Source of the DNA: Desulfonatronospira sp.
Lineage (GTDB): Bacteria; Desulfobacterota; Desulfovibrionia; Desulfovibrionales; Desulfonatronovibrionaceae
Length of the DNA stretch: 5,424 nt
Reading direction: 5' to 3'
Assembly: GCA_007127015.1 (NCBI GenBank)
Contig: SLAE01000092.1
Location: 1 to 5,424 of the forward strand
In this document: positions 1-5,424 of the stretch, piece by piece
Position numbering within the stretch: position 1 is the stretch's first letter
Layout of the letters: each line of letters starts with the position of its first letter
Translations under genes and position numbers: made by a program
The notes under the pieces: model-generated
What the model saw: the letters and a program-made list of their open reading frames with translations, nothing else
Database searches by the model: none
What the model was told of the DNA's origin: nothing

Positions 1-3
1 CAT
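1..3 (-). CDS. Start codon of a downstream minus-strand gene, cut by the window edge
   Basis: The minus strand carries an ATG at 3-1. It is preceded by AAGGA at 13-9 with a 5-base spacer, and that AAGGA overlaps the TAA stop of the Rho_N-like gene (14-12). This arrangement is typical of a tightly coupled next gene in the same operon. Only the start codon lies in the window, so nothing can be said about the product. The call rests on the ribosome-binding-site geometry alone and could be chance. Confidence 0.4.
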
Positions 4-11
4 CAATGTCC

Positions 12-353
12 TTAGGCTGCTGACAGTCTTCTGGTATGTTTTTTCAGGTTATGGATCTTTTTGCGCAGAATTGTACGCTGCTTACGTCTGGACTTTGGGA
101 TTTCCAGTCTCCGGGCCTGCAGGTCCTTGAGCCTGGTTTTAAGATCCCTGATTTGATCTTTATATGCGCCGGTTTTGCCTGATTCATCTTCAGTAATGCC
201 CAGTTCATTCTTGATGGCCGGCAGAAGTTCTTCCTTGCTCATCCCGGAAGCCCCGGTAATTTCCGGAATCTTGTCCATGCACAGCTGCCTGAGCTCCTTG
301 GCGGTCATCTTGTCCAGGGGTTTTTTCAGCTCGATTTTCCTTTCCTCGTTCAC
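12..353 (-). CDS. Small basic protein with a Rho N-terminal-like domain
   Basis: This is a 113-residue protein starting at GTG (353-351), behind a strong AAGGAGG at 365-359 with a 5-base spacer. Residues about 13-53 resemble the Rho_N/SAP-like helical fold: a 'MTAKELRQLC' helix, a loop, then 'SKEELLPAIKNELGI'. In Rho and other proteins this module accompanies nucleic-acid binding. Residues about 63-82 look like a short amphipathic coiled-coil segment, and about 81-110 are very rich in Lys and Arg, which suits binding to DNA or RNA. No RecA-like ATPase is present, so this is not Rho itself. It lies 18 bp downstream of the DUF721 gene and is probably co-transcribed with it. The exact function is unknown to me; the domain call is from pattern and nucleic-acid binding is inferred. 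Confidence 0.8.
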   Translation of the reverse strand: MNEERKIELKKPLDKMTAKELRQLCMDKIPEITGASGMSKEELLPAIKNELGITEDESGKTGAYKDQIRDLKTRLKDLQARRLEIPKSRRKQRTILRKKIHNLKKHTRRLSAA

Positions 354-358
354 AAAGT

Positions 359-365
359 CCTCCTT
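359..365 (-). promoter_or_regulatory. Ribosome binding site that fixes the GTG start
   Basis: AAGGAGG on the minus strand lies 5 bases upstream of GTG at 353-351. It supports GTG initiation for the Rho_N-like protein. It falls in the 18-bp gap after the DUF721 stop codon, so the downstream gene has its own strong translation start. Confidence 0.75.
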
Positions 366-371
366 GAGAAT

Positions 372-824
372 TTATGATTTATTATGTTTTTTAAAAAACT
401 CCACATGCTTGATATAGCATCTGGTAACAGGGGAATCGGGGGGCAGATAATCCTTCAGATCTCCCAGGCTACCGGGATCAGACGGTGTGTATCCGGAACC
501 TTGTACAGAGACCTGCTCACCGTGAAGTGAAGCTCTGCCCTTTAACAATTCAACCCGCAATTTGTCAAAAAGAACGCAATCGCAAAAACTGTGAATTTTA
601 TCAAGTATTTCCCATTGCTGCAGGGTCAGTTCCTGAATGACGATTGAATCCCTTGCTCCAAGTATCAGAGTGTTTTGCCTGCGTCCCAGAGGGGCGGCCA
701 GGGCCGCAAGCTCGCTTCCCACGACTTCCGGCCAGTGCCTGCAGAGTTTTATGAACAGGTAATGGCGTCCATCGGGATCAAAACGGTTCAGGTATGCATC
801 GAGCGCCTTTTTCAAGGGCTGCAT
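372..824 (-). CDS. DUF721 domain protein, DciA-like (putative replicative helicase loader)
   Basis: This 150-residue protein has the DUF721 pattern at about residues 25-78. It shows 'HWPEVVGSELAALAAPLG', then a strand 'TLILGARDS', then the helix 'QELTLQQWEILDKI'. DUF721 includes DciA, which many bacteria lacking DnaC/DnaI use to load or stimulate the DnaB helicase at initiation of replication. Residues about 95-150 are a less familiar tail containing 'YTPSDPGS' and a Lys-rich end, and I do not recognise that part. The ATG at 824 has only a weak purine-rich sequence upstream (AGAG, then an A run), so initiation may be modest. It heads a probable operon with the Rho_N-like gene 18 bp downstream. 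The domain assignment is good; the helicase-loading role is inferred from the family. Confidence 0.8.
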   Translation of the reverse strand: MQPLKKALDAYLNRFDPDGRHYLFIKLCRHWPEVVGSELAALAAPLGRRQNTLILGARDSIVIQELTLQQWEILDKIHSFCDCVLFDKLRVELLKGRASLHGEQVSVQGSGYTPSDPGSLGDLKDYLPPDSPVTRCYIKHVEFFKKHNKS

Positions 825-982
825 TTTTTTCTCTAACTCTGGAGGCAGGAACCGGCAATGCCGGCTTTCTGTCTGTTCATTTCATGCAGTACACAGGTTT
901 TAAGGTTTACACCCTGCTCAATCCCAAGTAATATAACTCAATATAAAGGAGGCTGAAGCGCACGCTTTATAAAGCCCGTGAT
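825..982. other. 158-bp intergenic region between rdgC and the DUF721 gene
   Basis: This short non-coding gap is AT-rich around 925-950. It holds a small hairpin (CCGGC-AAT-GCCGG, 852-864) in what would be the leader of the DUF721 gene, and a 12-bp perfect palindrome GCTTTATAAAGC (964-975) just past the rdgC stop. Neither is followed by a convincing T run on the minus strand, so I do not call an intrinsic terminator. No clear -35/-10 pair for the DUF721 gene was found. Read-through from rdgC or a non-consensus promoter are both possible. Confidence 0.5.
964..975. repeat. 12-bp perfect palindrome after rdgC
   Basis: GCTTTATAAAGC equals its own reverse complement. It is flanked by CAC (961-963) and GTG (978-980), which could extend an imperfect stem. 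It begins 8 bp past the rdgC stop codon. It could be part of a weak transcript-end structure or a protein-binding site. There is no T tract after it in the rdgC direction. Confidence 0.4.
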
Positions 983-1597
983 TCAAGCCAGAACGGCTGC
1001 CTCAAGCTGGTCCAGCCGGCTTCTGTCAATGGTCTGAACAAGTCTTCGGGCCAGAAAGTATGGCGTCTGCTGTTCAAGGTGCAGCTCAAAGCTCTTTAAA
1101 AACAGGTCTTCAAAAAGCTCCCTGATTTTGGGGGCTGCAGTTCCCAGATAGACCACATGTCCGTCAAGGTTCCAGGCAACATCAAAAACCGCCGGAACAG
1201 GCAGGGTTTTACTAAGCAGGGTCTGGCGCACCCTGTCCCGGATCTGTTTTTTATGGTCTCTGGTGATAAACTTATGGCCCCTGGCTTTTTGTTCCTTAAG
1301 AGCTTCATCCAGAGCCAGGCGATAGTGTTTTTTCATGACAGCAGGCTGGATGCGCCTGGTGTCGAGACGCAGGGCGAAAGCAAGATAAGTTCCCTTCTGA
1401 GGCGGAGCAGTTTTCCACCAGGTGTCCAGCAGATCATCAAAACAGACCCAGCCGGAGCTTTTTTCATCGCTGTTCTGGTCAATTTCCAGGAATTTGTGGC
1501 TCATCAGCCGCTGCAGGATGCTTCCCTGCAGTTCGTCCGTCACTTCTCCTGCTATTCGATATCTGGTCAGGCTGATGCTGGAACTTAGTACACCCAA
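983..1597 (-). CDS. rdgC: RdgC-family recombination-associated protein, short form
   Basis: The protein has 204 residues when started at TTG (1597-1595), giving 'MGVLSSSISLTRYRI', a typical RdgC N-terminus. An AAGGAG lies 8 bases upstream. The in-frame ATG at 1729 would add 44 unrelated residues and run 30 bp into the divergent gene, so I reject it. Family features seen are 'GWV' (49-51), 'LDTRRIQPAV' (about 78-87), the basic 'RDHKKQIRDRV' helix (about 113-123), 'LPVPAVFDVAW' (132-142) and 'TPYFL' near 177. In E. coli, RdgC is a DNA-binding ring-shaped dimer that restrains RecA. This copy is about 100 residues shorter than the roughly 300-residue E. coli protein and ends after the 'TPYFLARR' region. 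The family call is strong; whether the short form makes a ring is unknown. Confidence 0.85.
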   Translation of the reverse strand: MGVLSSSISLTRYRIAGEVTDELQGSILQRLMSHKFLEIDQNSDEKSSGWVCFDDLLDTWWKTAPPQKGTYLAFALRLDTRRIQPAVMKKHYRLALDEALKEQKARGHKFITRDHKKQIRDRVRQTLLSKTLPVPAVFDVAWNLDGHVVYLGTAAPKIRELFEDLFLKSFELHLEQQTPYFLARRLVQTIDRSRLDQLEAAVLA

Positions 1598-1699
1598 AGC
1601 ATGTTCTCCTTTATTAAATTTATAATTTTGCCTTTTTTTCGAGCATAACGCAATGATTTTATACTTCACCACCCGCAGAACAAAGTAAAGGACAATTAC
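1598..1699. promoter_or_regulatory. Divergent promoter region between rdgC and the GH57 gene
   Basis: These 102 AT-rich bases separate the two divergent start codons and must hold both promoters, if each gene has its own. For the GH57 gene the best -10 is TATACT at 1660-1665, with a poor -35 (TTTCGA, 1637-1642) at a 17-bp spacing. For rdgC, minus-strand candidates include TATAAA at 1661-1656 and a weak TTGCGT/CAAAAT pair spaced 17 bp. An imperfect AT-rich palindrome (1611-1625) sits against the rdgC ribosome binding site. The region call is firm from gene layout; the individual boxes are weak. Confidence 0.5.
1606..1611 (-). promoter_or_regulatory. Ribosome binding site that sets the TTG start of rdgC
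   Basis: AAGGAG on the minus strand is followed by 8 bases and then TTG at 1597-1595. An ATG at 1602-1600 lies closer, with a 3-base spacer, but is out of frame and opens only five codons before a stop (1602-1585). The TTG gives the conserved RdgC N-terminus, so it is preferred. Confidence 0.7.
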
Positions 1700-3865
1700 A
1701 TGCCGGAGCATCTCTGCATTCATGGACATTTTTATCAGCCCCCCCGTTTTGATCCCTGGCTGGAGGAAGTCCTTCCCGAGGCAAGTGCCTCCCCGTTTTC
1801 CGACTGGAATCAGCGTATCAACAGGGAAAGCTACGATCCACTGGGCAACGCCCGGATTCTAAGCAGCAGCGGACGCATTGAACAGATCATAAACTGCTAT
1901 GAATATATAAATTTCAATTTCGGGCCGACCATACTGCGCTGGATGGCCAGGTACAGCCCGGATACATATGAGCGCATCCTGGAAGGTGATCGCAAAAGCA
2001 TTAAACTTTTCGGACGGGGCAATGCCATGGCCCAGATCTATCATCACATCATCATGCCTCTGAGCACTGATGAGGACAGGGATGTGGAAATTGCATGGTC
2101 CATTCAGGATTTTGAAAGCCGTTTCAAACGCAGGCCTGATGGTTTCTGGCTTTCGGAGACAGCGGTATCCACACCTGATCTGGAAGCCCTGGCCAGAGCC
2201 GGAATAAAATTTACGGTGCTGGCTCCGGGACAGGCAAGGGAGGTATCTGATCCGGAAGGAAAGAACTGGACCCGGGTCACTGAACAAACATTGATCAAAG
2301 ACAGGCCTTATCTGGTAAGGCTGCCATCAGGCCTTCAGATTGCGGTTTTTTTTTATGACGGCCCGTTGTCTCAGGCAGTGGCCTTTGAAAGGCTCCTGGC
2401 TGACGGAGAGGATTTCTGGCAGAGAATCACATCCAGGCAGGAGGAGAAGCTCCTGAGTCTTGCAACCGATGGAGAATCTTACGGACATCATTTCAAGTTC
2501 GGGGAGATGGCCCTGGCCTATGTTCTGAAACGGGCCACTGCTCCAGACAGTCCTCTGTCCCTGACCAACTTCGCCTCCTACCTGGAAGCCTGTCCTCCTG
2601 TACATGAAGTCCGCATTCACGAAAACTCCTCCTGGAGCTGCTTTCACGGCATAGCCAGGTGGCAGGACAGCTGCGGCTGCACCGCGGGAGGACACCCCGG
2701 CTGGAACCAGGCATGGCGCAAACCTCTGCGCAGGGCTCTAAATGTCATCCGCTACTATGTGGACGAACATTTCCGCCATAAGGCCGGAGAACTTTTAAAG
2801 GACAGCCGCAGGGCTCTGCTGGAATACGGAAAATGTCTTTGCGGGGCCATGTCCAGAGAGGAATTTCTTATTCAGCACCAGATCAGGAAACTGAACAGGG
2901 AAGATCAGGGCAGAGCTTTAAAATTCCTGGAAATGCAGCGTATGAGTCTGGCATCTTTTGCCAGCTGCGCCTGGTTTTTCGACGATCTGGCCAGAATCGA
3001 GCCCTTGAACGCGCTTAGCTGCGGCTTGCGCGCCCTGGACTTGCTCAAGGATCTCCAGGGTCCTGATGTCGAGCATCTTGTTCTGGAAGTGCTCGAAGAG
3101 GCCCAGTCCAATGATCCTGAGATGGGCGACGGAGTAATGATCTGGAGGGAGCAGGTCCTTTCCAGGAGGATGGGTCCCGCCCGGATGGCGGCGATGGGTG
3201 CCTGCGCCGGCAATGACAGACAAAGCTTCAGTTTTCCCGGACTTGAATTTGAAGTCGTCATGGACACTGAAAAGGTAGAGGTAAACTACTGCTGGACCGG
3301 GTTTCTGGAGAGGGGAAAGGCCGGCTTTCGGCTCATCCGGGAGCAAAACGGAGCAGTTTGCGGGATAGAGGCTTCACCTGGTCAGATCCTGACTCTTCGG
3401 GATCTGGGCAGACAGCTCAGGTCGTACGTGCTTATTTCTCTGGACCAGAGACAGGAAGACAGGATTTTCAACCGGCTGACCGGGACAGGGAAAATTCTGG
3501 CTCAATATTCTGAGAACTTATTCGAAAACGCACAGAACCTGCCGGTAAGCGGCAGGGGAATGCTTGCACCGATAGTGCTGTTTTTCTATCTGTGCTCTGA
3601 GGAAGACAAGCGGGACTGGGCGAAATACTGGCAGGAAGTCCTGCGGGATAATCCTTTTCTGGCGGAAATAGTACGTTCCAAAATGGAAGCAGAGCTAAAC
3701 AGGCTTACCTCTCCAGAAACAAAGGAGTGGGCTGAAGCTGGGAGGATTATTCAAAGATGCAGGGCCATGGGCATCTATCCGGATATTTATCCGCTCCAGA
3801 ATCGAATCTGGAGGGATGGACTGTCTTCTCTGCCCGGTTCGATACTTGAGCAGTTTGACTTTTAA
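1700..3865 (+). CDS. Glycoside hydrolase family 57 protein with DUF3536 domain
   Basis: The protein has 721 residues, with ATG at 1700 and AGGA at 1689-1692. The N-terminal half is a GH57 barrel. It shows the first motif 'HGHFYQPPR' (8-16), 'GRGNAMAQIYHHIIMPL' (105-121), and 'GFWLSE' (148-153) with E153 as likely nucleophile. 'ATDGESYGHH' (255-264) has D257 as likely acid/base. Next comes a Trp/Cys-rich segment (about 311-346: 'SWSCFHGIARW', 'CGC', 'GWNQAWRKPLR'), which I recognise as a DUF3536 hallmark. The rest, to 721, is the mainly helical DUF3536 part. GH57 enzymes act on alpha-glucans as amylases, glucanotransferases or branching enzymes, with retention. The substrate of DUF3536 members is unknown to me. 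There is no signal peptide, so it is probably cytoplasmic. The frame is intact. It is likely co-transcribed with the VKOR gene 15 bp downstream. Confidence 0.9.
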   Translation: MPEHLCIHGHFYQPPRFDPWLEEVLPEASASPFSDWNQRINRESYDPLGNARILSSSGRIEQIINCYEYINFNFGPTILRWMARYSPDTYERILEGDRKSIKLFGRGNAMAQIYHHIIMPLSTDEDRDVEIAWSIQDFESRFKRRPDGFWLSETAVSTPDLEALARAGIKFTVLAPGQAREVSDPEGKNWTRVTEQTLIKDRPYLVRLPSGLQIAVFFYDGPLSQAVAFERLLADGEDFWQRITSRQEEKLLSLATDGESYGHHFKFGEMALAYVLKRATAPDSPLSLTNFASYLEACPPVHEVRIHENSSWSCFHGIARWQDSCGCTAGGHPGWNQAWRKPLRRALNVIRYYVDEHFRHKAGELLKDSRRALLEYGKCLCGAMSREEFLIQHQIRKLNREDQGRALKFLEMQRMSLASFASCAWFFDDLARIEPLNALSCGLRALDLLKDLQGPDVEHLVLEVLEEAQSNDPEMGDGVMIWREQVLSRRMGPARMAAMGACAGNDRQSFSFPGLEFEVVMDTEKVEVNYCWTGFLERGKAGFRLIREQNGAVCGIEASPGQILTLRDLGRQLRSYVLISLDQRQEDRIFNRLTGTGKILAQYSENLFENAQNLPVSGRGMLAPIVLFFYLCSEEDKRDWAKYWQEVLRDNPFLAEIVRSKMEAELNRLTSPETKEWAEAGRIIQRCRAMGIYPDIYPLQNRIWRDGLSSLPGSILEQFDF

Positions 3866-3870
3866 AGCGG

Positions 3871-3874
3871 GGAG
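3871..3874 (+). promoter_or_regulatory. Ribosome binding site of the VKOR-Trx gene
   Basis: GGAG, within a run of four G, lies 6 bases before ATG at 3881. It sits in the 15-bp gap after the GH57 stop, which leaves no room for a promoter there and supports an operon. Confidence 0.6.
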
Positions 3875-3880
3875 CAGATA

Positions 3881-4897
3881 ATGAAAAAAAAGAAAAAAGC
3901 ACAAACCGGGGATCAAGCCGCTGATCCTTGGATCAGCGCCGTAATGCTGCATGCCCTGTTTATTCTGACATCTGCAGGCCTGGCTTTGGATCTGATATTC
4001 AGGCAGGCCGGCGGAGTCAGTCTGTGTCCTACCGAGGCCTGTCAGCTGGTCGGCGAGTACGTGCGCATTGGCGAGGCCGGTCTGGTATTCATGGGTCTGG
4101 TTTTTTTTCTGGGTTTATGGCTGATCTATTTTTTTGCCCGGCGCTATAACCGGGCCTGGCTGTGGGGCGCAATGACCCTCATTCTCATGGGCGCCCTGGC
4201 TTTTGACGGCAGCCTGCTGGGCTTTCAGTTCGCGGTCATTCAGGAACAGTGCCAGCTGTGCATAGCTGTGGGAATCGCCTTGCTGCTGCTTTTGATTCTT
4301 TATGCCCTGGTTCGTGGAAAAGCTTTTATATTTCTGGCCGGCATGGTTGTCTGGCTTGGGGGCGGAGCAGCCGGAGCCATGCTCGAGCAGCCGGCAAACA
4401 GTTCGCCTGCCAACTACAGGCTTCAGGATATTCAGGTGCTCAGGTGGTCAGGACCGGAGCCTGAAGACTGGCCCAGATTTTACTTCTTTTTCAGCCTGCA
4501 TTGTCCGCACTGCAGCGAGGTGCTCATCCATCTGGCCCTGGATGAGGAGGCTCCCAAACGCTATATCTGGAACTTCATCCCTCTGGACACAGACCCCGGG
4601 GATCTGAAAAAAATAGCCGCCCTGCGGGCCATGGAGAACCTGGATGATGCCAATCCTTTCTTTGAAATCCTGCGCATGGAGCAGTATCCGGGTGTGCCGG
4701 ATATAGAAGTTCCCCGGGATCTTGAAGAGCAGATTGAAAAGGCCAGGAACTTTTTCCGGGCCAGGGGCTTCAGGGGGGTGCCCCTGACCATTATTGAACA
4801 GAGTCCGGGGGTGAAGATCACTCTTACCGGAGCGGAAAACGCGCTGGGATTTCTCCGCCAGCAGGGGATACTCTCCGGAACCGAACCGGACGACTAA
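3881..4897 (+). CDS. VKOR-thioredoxin fusion, membrane disulfide-bond-forming protein
   Basis: This 338-residue protein starts with a Lys-rich cytoplasmic end. About five membrane helices follow (roughly 18-40, 63-85, 92-117, 125-144, 147-168), then a C-terminal thioredoxin-fold domain (about 195-335). Three cysteine pairs are visible: C49/C54 in the first periplasmic loop, the VKOR active-site pair C124/C127 ('CQLC') at the start of helix 4, and C208/C211 ('CPHC') in the Trx domain. A likely cis-Pro is P301 ('GVP'). In bacterial homologues, electrons pass from substrate to Trx, loop pair, CxxC and then quinone, so the protein replaces DsbB and DsbA together. Positive residues (R87, R88, R145) place the Trx domain in the periplasm. 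The loop pair is closer together than in the usual VKOR (four residues between, against about seven). Substrates are not shown by the sequence. Confidence 0.85.
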   Translation: MKKKKKAQTGDQAADPWISAVMLHALFILTSAGLALDLIFRQAGGVSLCPTEACQLVGEYVRIGEAGLVFMGLVFFLGLWLIYFFARRYNRAWLWGAMTLILMGALAFDGSLLGFQFAVIQEQCQLCIAVGIALLLLLILYALVRGKAFIFLAGMVVWLGGGAAGAMLEQPANSSPANYRLQDIQVLRWSGPEPEDWPRFYFFFSLHCPHCSEVLIHLALDEEAPKRYIWNFIPLDTDPGDLKKIAALRAMENLDDANPFFEILRMEQYPGVPDIEVPRDLEEQIEKARNFFRARGFRGVPLTIIEQSPGVKITLTGAENALGFLRQQGILSGTEPDD

Positions 4898-5424
4898 TAT
4901 TCAAGCACTTCCGGGCGCAGCAGCTTTATCTGAGCCTCGTTTCTGAGCATGCTGATGAACGAGCTGAACATCAGCTGTCTTTGCGCTTCAGCATGAGATC
5001 TCATCCACTGTTCTTTTTCCCTTTGGAATTCGTCTTCTCCGGGGATTGTCTGTTCTACAACCCGGGCCAGAACATAGCCCGCATCGGTTAAATGAACATC
5101 AGGCAGCCAGCTGTTTTTTCCAGCGGCAAAAGCCTGCGAGGCCAGCTCCCTGTTCATTCCCAGTTCAGGTATGAAGCCCTGTCTGGTAAAAGGCTCGCTG
5201 GTCCTGAGGTCCAGATCTTCCAGGTTCAGAGCGCCTTCCATTATTCGCGCCCGCTTTTCCTCTGCAGCCTGACGGGCCAGCTGTTCAGCCTCTGAACGTT
5301 TCAGCCTGGATCTGATTTCCTGCTCCACTTCTTCCAGGGGAGCAACCCTGGCTTCCCTGAAGTCGGTTTTCTGAGCGTAAAAATATCCATCGTCAAGCAT
5401 TACAGGCATTTCAGTAGTCTGGCC
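4894..5424 (-). CDS. PpiD/SurA-type periplasmic peptidyl-prolyl isomerase, C-terminal part
   Basis: The frame is open to the right edge, so the 176 residues seen are the C-terminal end of a longer protein. The ATG at 5409 is internal, not a true start. The first residues ('DDGYFYAQKTD', then 'PLEEVEQEIRSRL') match the end of a parvulin-like domain and the helix after it. Next come a charged helical linker, 'FTRQGFIPELGMNRELASQAFA', 'GYVLARVVEQTIP', and a closing helix ending 'FISMLRNEAQIKL'. That ending closely resembles E. coli PpiD ('LMSNLRKEAKIKI'). PpiD is an inner-membrane-anchored periplasmic chaperone near the Sec translocon; the anchor and catalytic parts would lie outside the window. 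The TAG stop overlaps the VKOR stop codon. SurA or another multi-parvulin protein is the alternative. Confidence 0.75.
   Translation of the reverse strand, partial: GQTTEMPVMLDDGYFYAQKTDFREARVAPLEEVEQEIRSRLKRSEAEQLARQAAEEKRARIMEGALNLEDLDLRTSEPFTRQGFIPELGMNRELASQAFAAGKNSWLPDVHLTDAGYVLARVVEQTIPGEDEFQREKEQWMRSHAEAQRQLMFSSFISMLRNEAQIKLLRPEVLEY

Noticed and set aside
852..864. Small hairpin CCGGC-AAT-GCCGG as a terminator of rdgC
   Set aside because: The stem is only 5 bp and no T run follows on the minus strand, so it does not meet the pattern of an intrinsic terminator.
944..1040. Plus-strand AAAGGAGG near 946 as the ribosome binding site of a small plus-strand gene
   Set aside because: No ATG lies at a suitable distance; the GTG at 978 is too far and opens only a short frame antisense to rdgC.
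1157..1588. Plus-strand 143-codon frame antisense to rdgC
   Set aside because: It lies wholly inside the rdgC gene, which has clear family motifs; the antisense product resembles nothing I know.
1598..1729. Extended rdgC reading frame from ATG at 1729
   Set aside because: The added 44 residues do not resemble RdgC, no good ribosome binding site was noted for this ATG, and it would overlap the divergent GH57 start by 30 bp; the TTG at 1597 fits much better.
2918..3346. Minus-strand 142-codon frame inside the GH57 gene
   Set aside because: The plus-strand frame is continuous and matches the GH57/DUF3536 pattern throughout; the minus frame is a by-product of codon use.
4874..4890. TCCGG-AACCGAA-CCGGA inverted repeat near the VKOR stop as a terminator
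   Set aside because: It is a 5-bp stem inside the coding region with no T tract; likely chance in codons for Ser-Gly-Thr-Glu-Pro.
5092..5295. Plus-strand open frame antisense to the PpiD-like gene
   Set aside because: It is a shadow of the minus-strand gene, without a recognisable domain.

Overview
The window reads as ordinary chromosomal DNA of a Gram-negative bacterium, most likely a sulfate-reducing deltaproteobacterium (Desulfovibrionales-like). The clues are a short RdgC, a GH57/DUF3536 protein, a VKOR-thioredoxin fusion and a PpiD-type periplasmic isomerase, together with balanced base composition. This placement rests on recalled family resemblance, not on a search. I see no insertion sequence, prophage, CRISPR, tRNA or rRNA.

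Layout. Positions 1-824 hold a minus-strand pair: a DUF721/DciA-like gene (372-824), then 18 bp later a GTG-started small basic protein with a Rho N-terminal-like domain (12-353). The start codon of a third minus-strand gene appears to sit on the left edge (1-3). A 158-bp gap (825-982) separates them from rdgC, also on the minus strand (983-1597, TTG start). A 102-bp AT-rich divergent promoter region (1598-1699) follows. On the plus strand come a large GH57/DUF3536 glycosidase-like protein (1700-3865) and, 15 bp later, a membrane VKOR-thioredoxin fusion (3881-4897), probably one operon. The C-terminal part of a PpiD-type gene runs in from the right edge on the minus strand (4894-5424), and its stop codon overlaps the VKOR gene's stop codon.

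How the genes fit together. The left half concerns DNA: a helicase-loader-like protein, a Rho_N-like nucleic-acid binder and RdgC. The right half combines a presumably cytoplasmic alpha-glucan-type enzyme with two envelope protein-folding factors: disulfide formation by VKOR-Trx and prolyl isomerase/chaperone activity by PpiD. I see no clear novel defence or mobile system. The most useful points are the corrected rdgC start, the short RdgC form, the Cys/Trp cluster in the DUF3536 protein, the self-contained VKOR-Trx oxidation module, and the stop-to-stop overlap of two envelope-folding genes.
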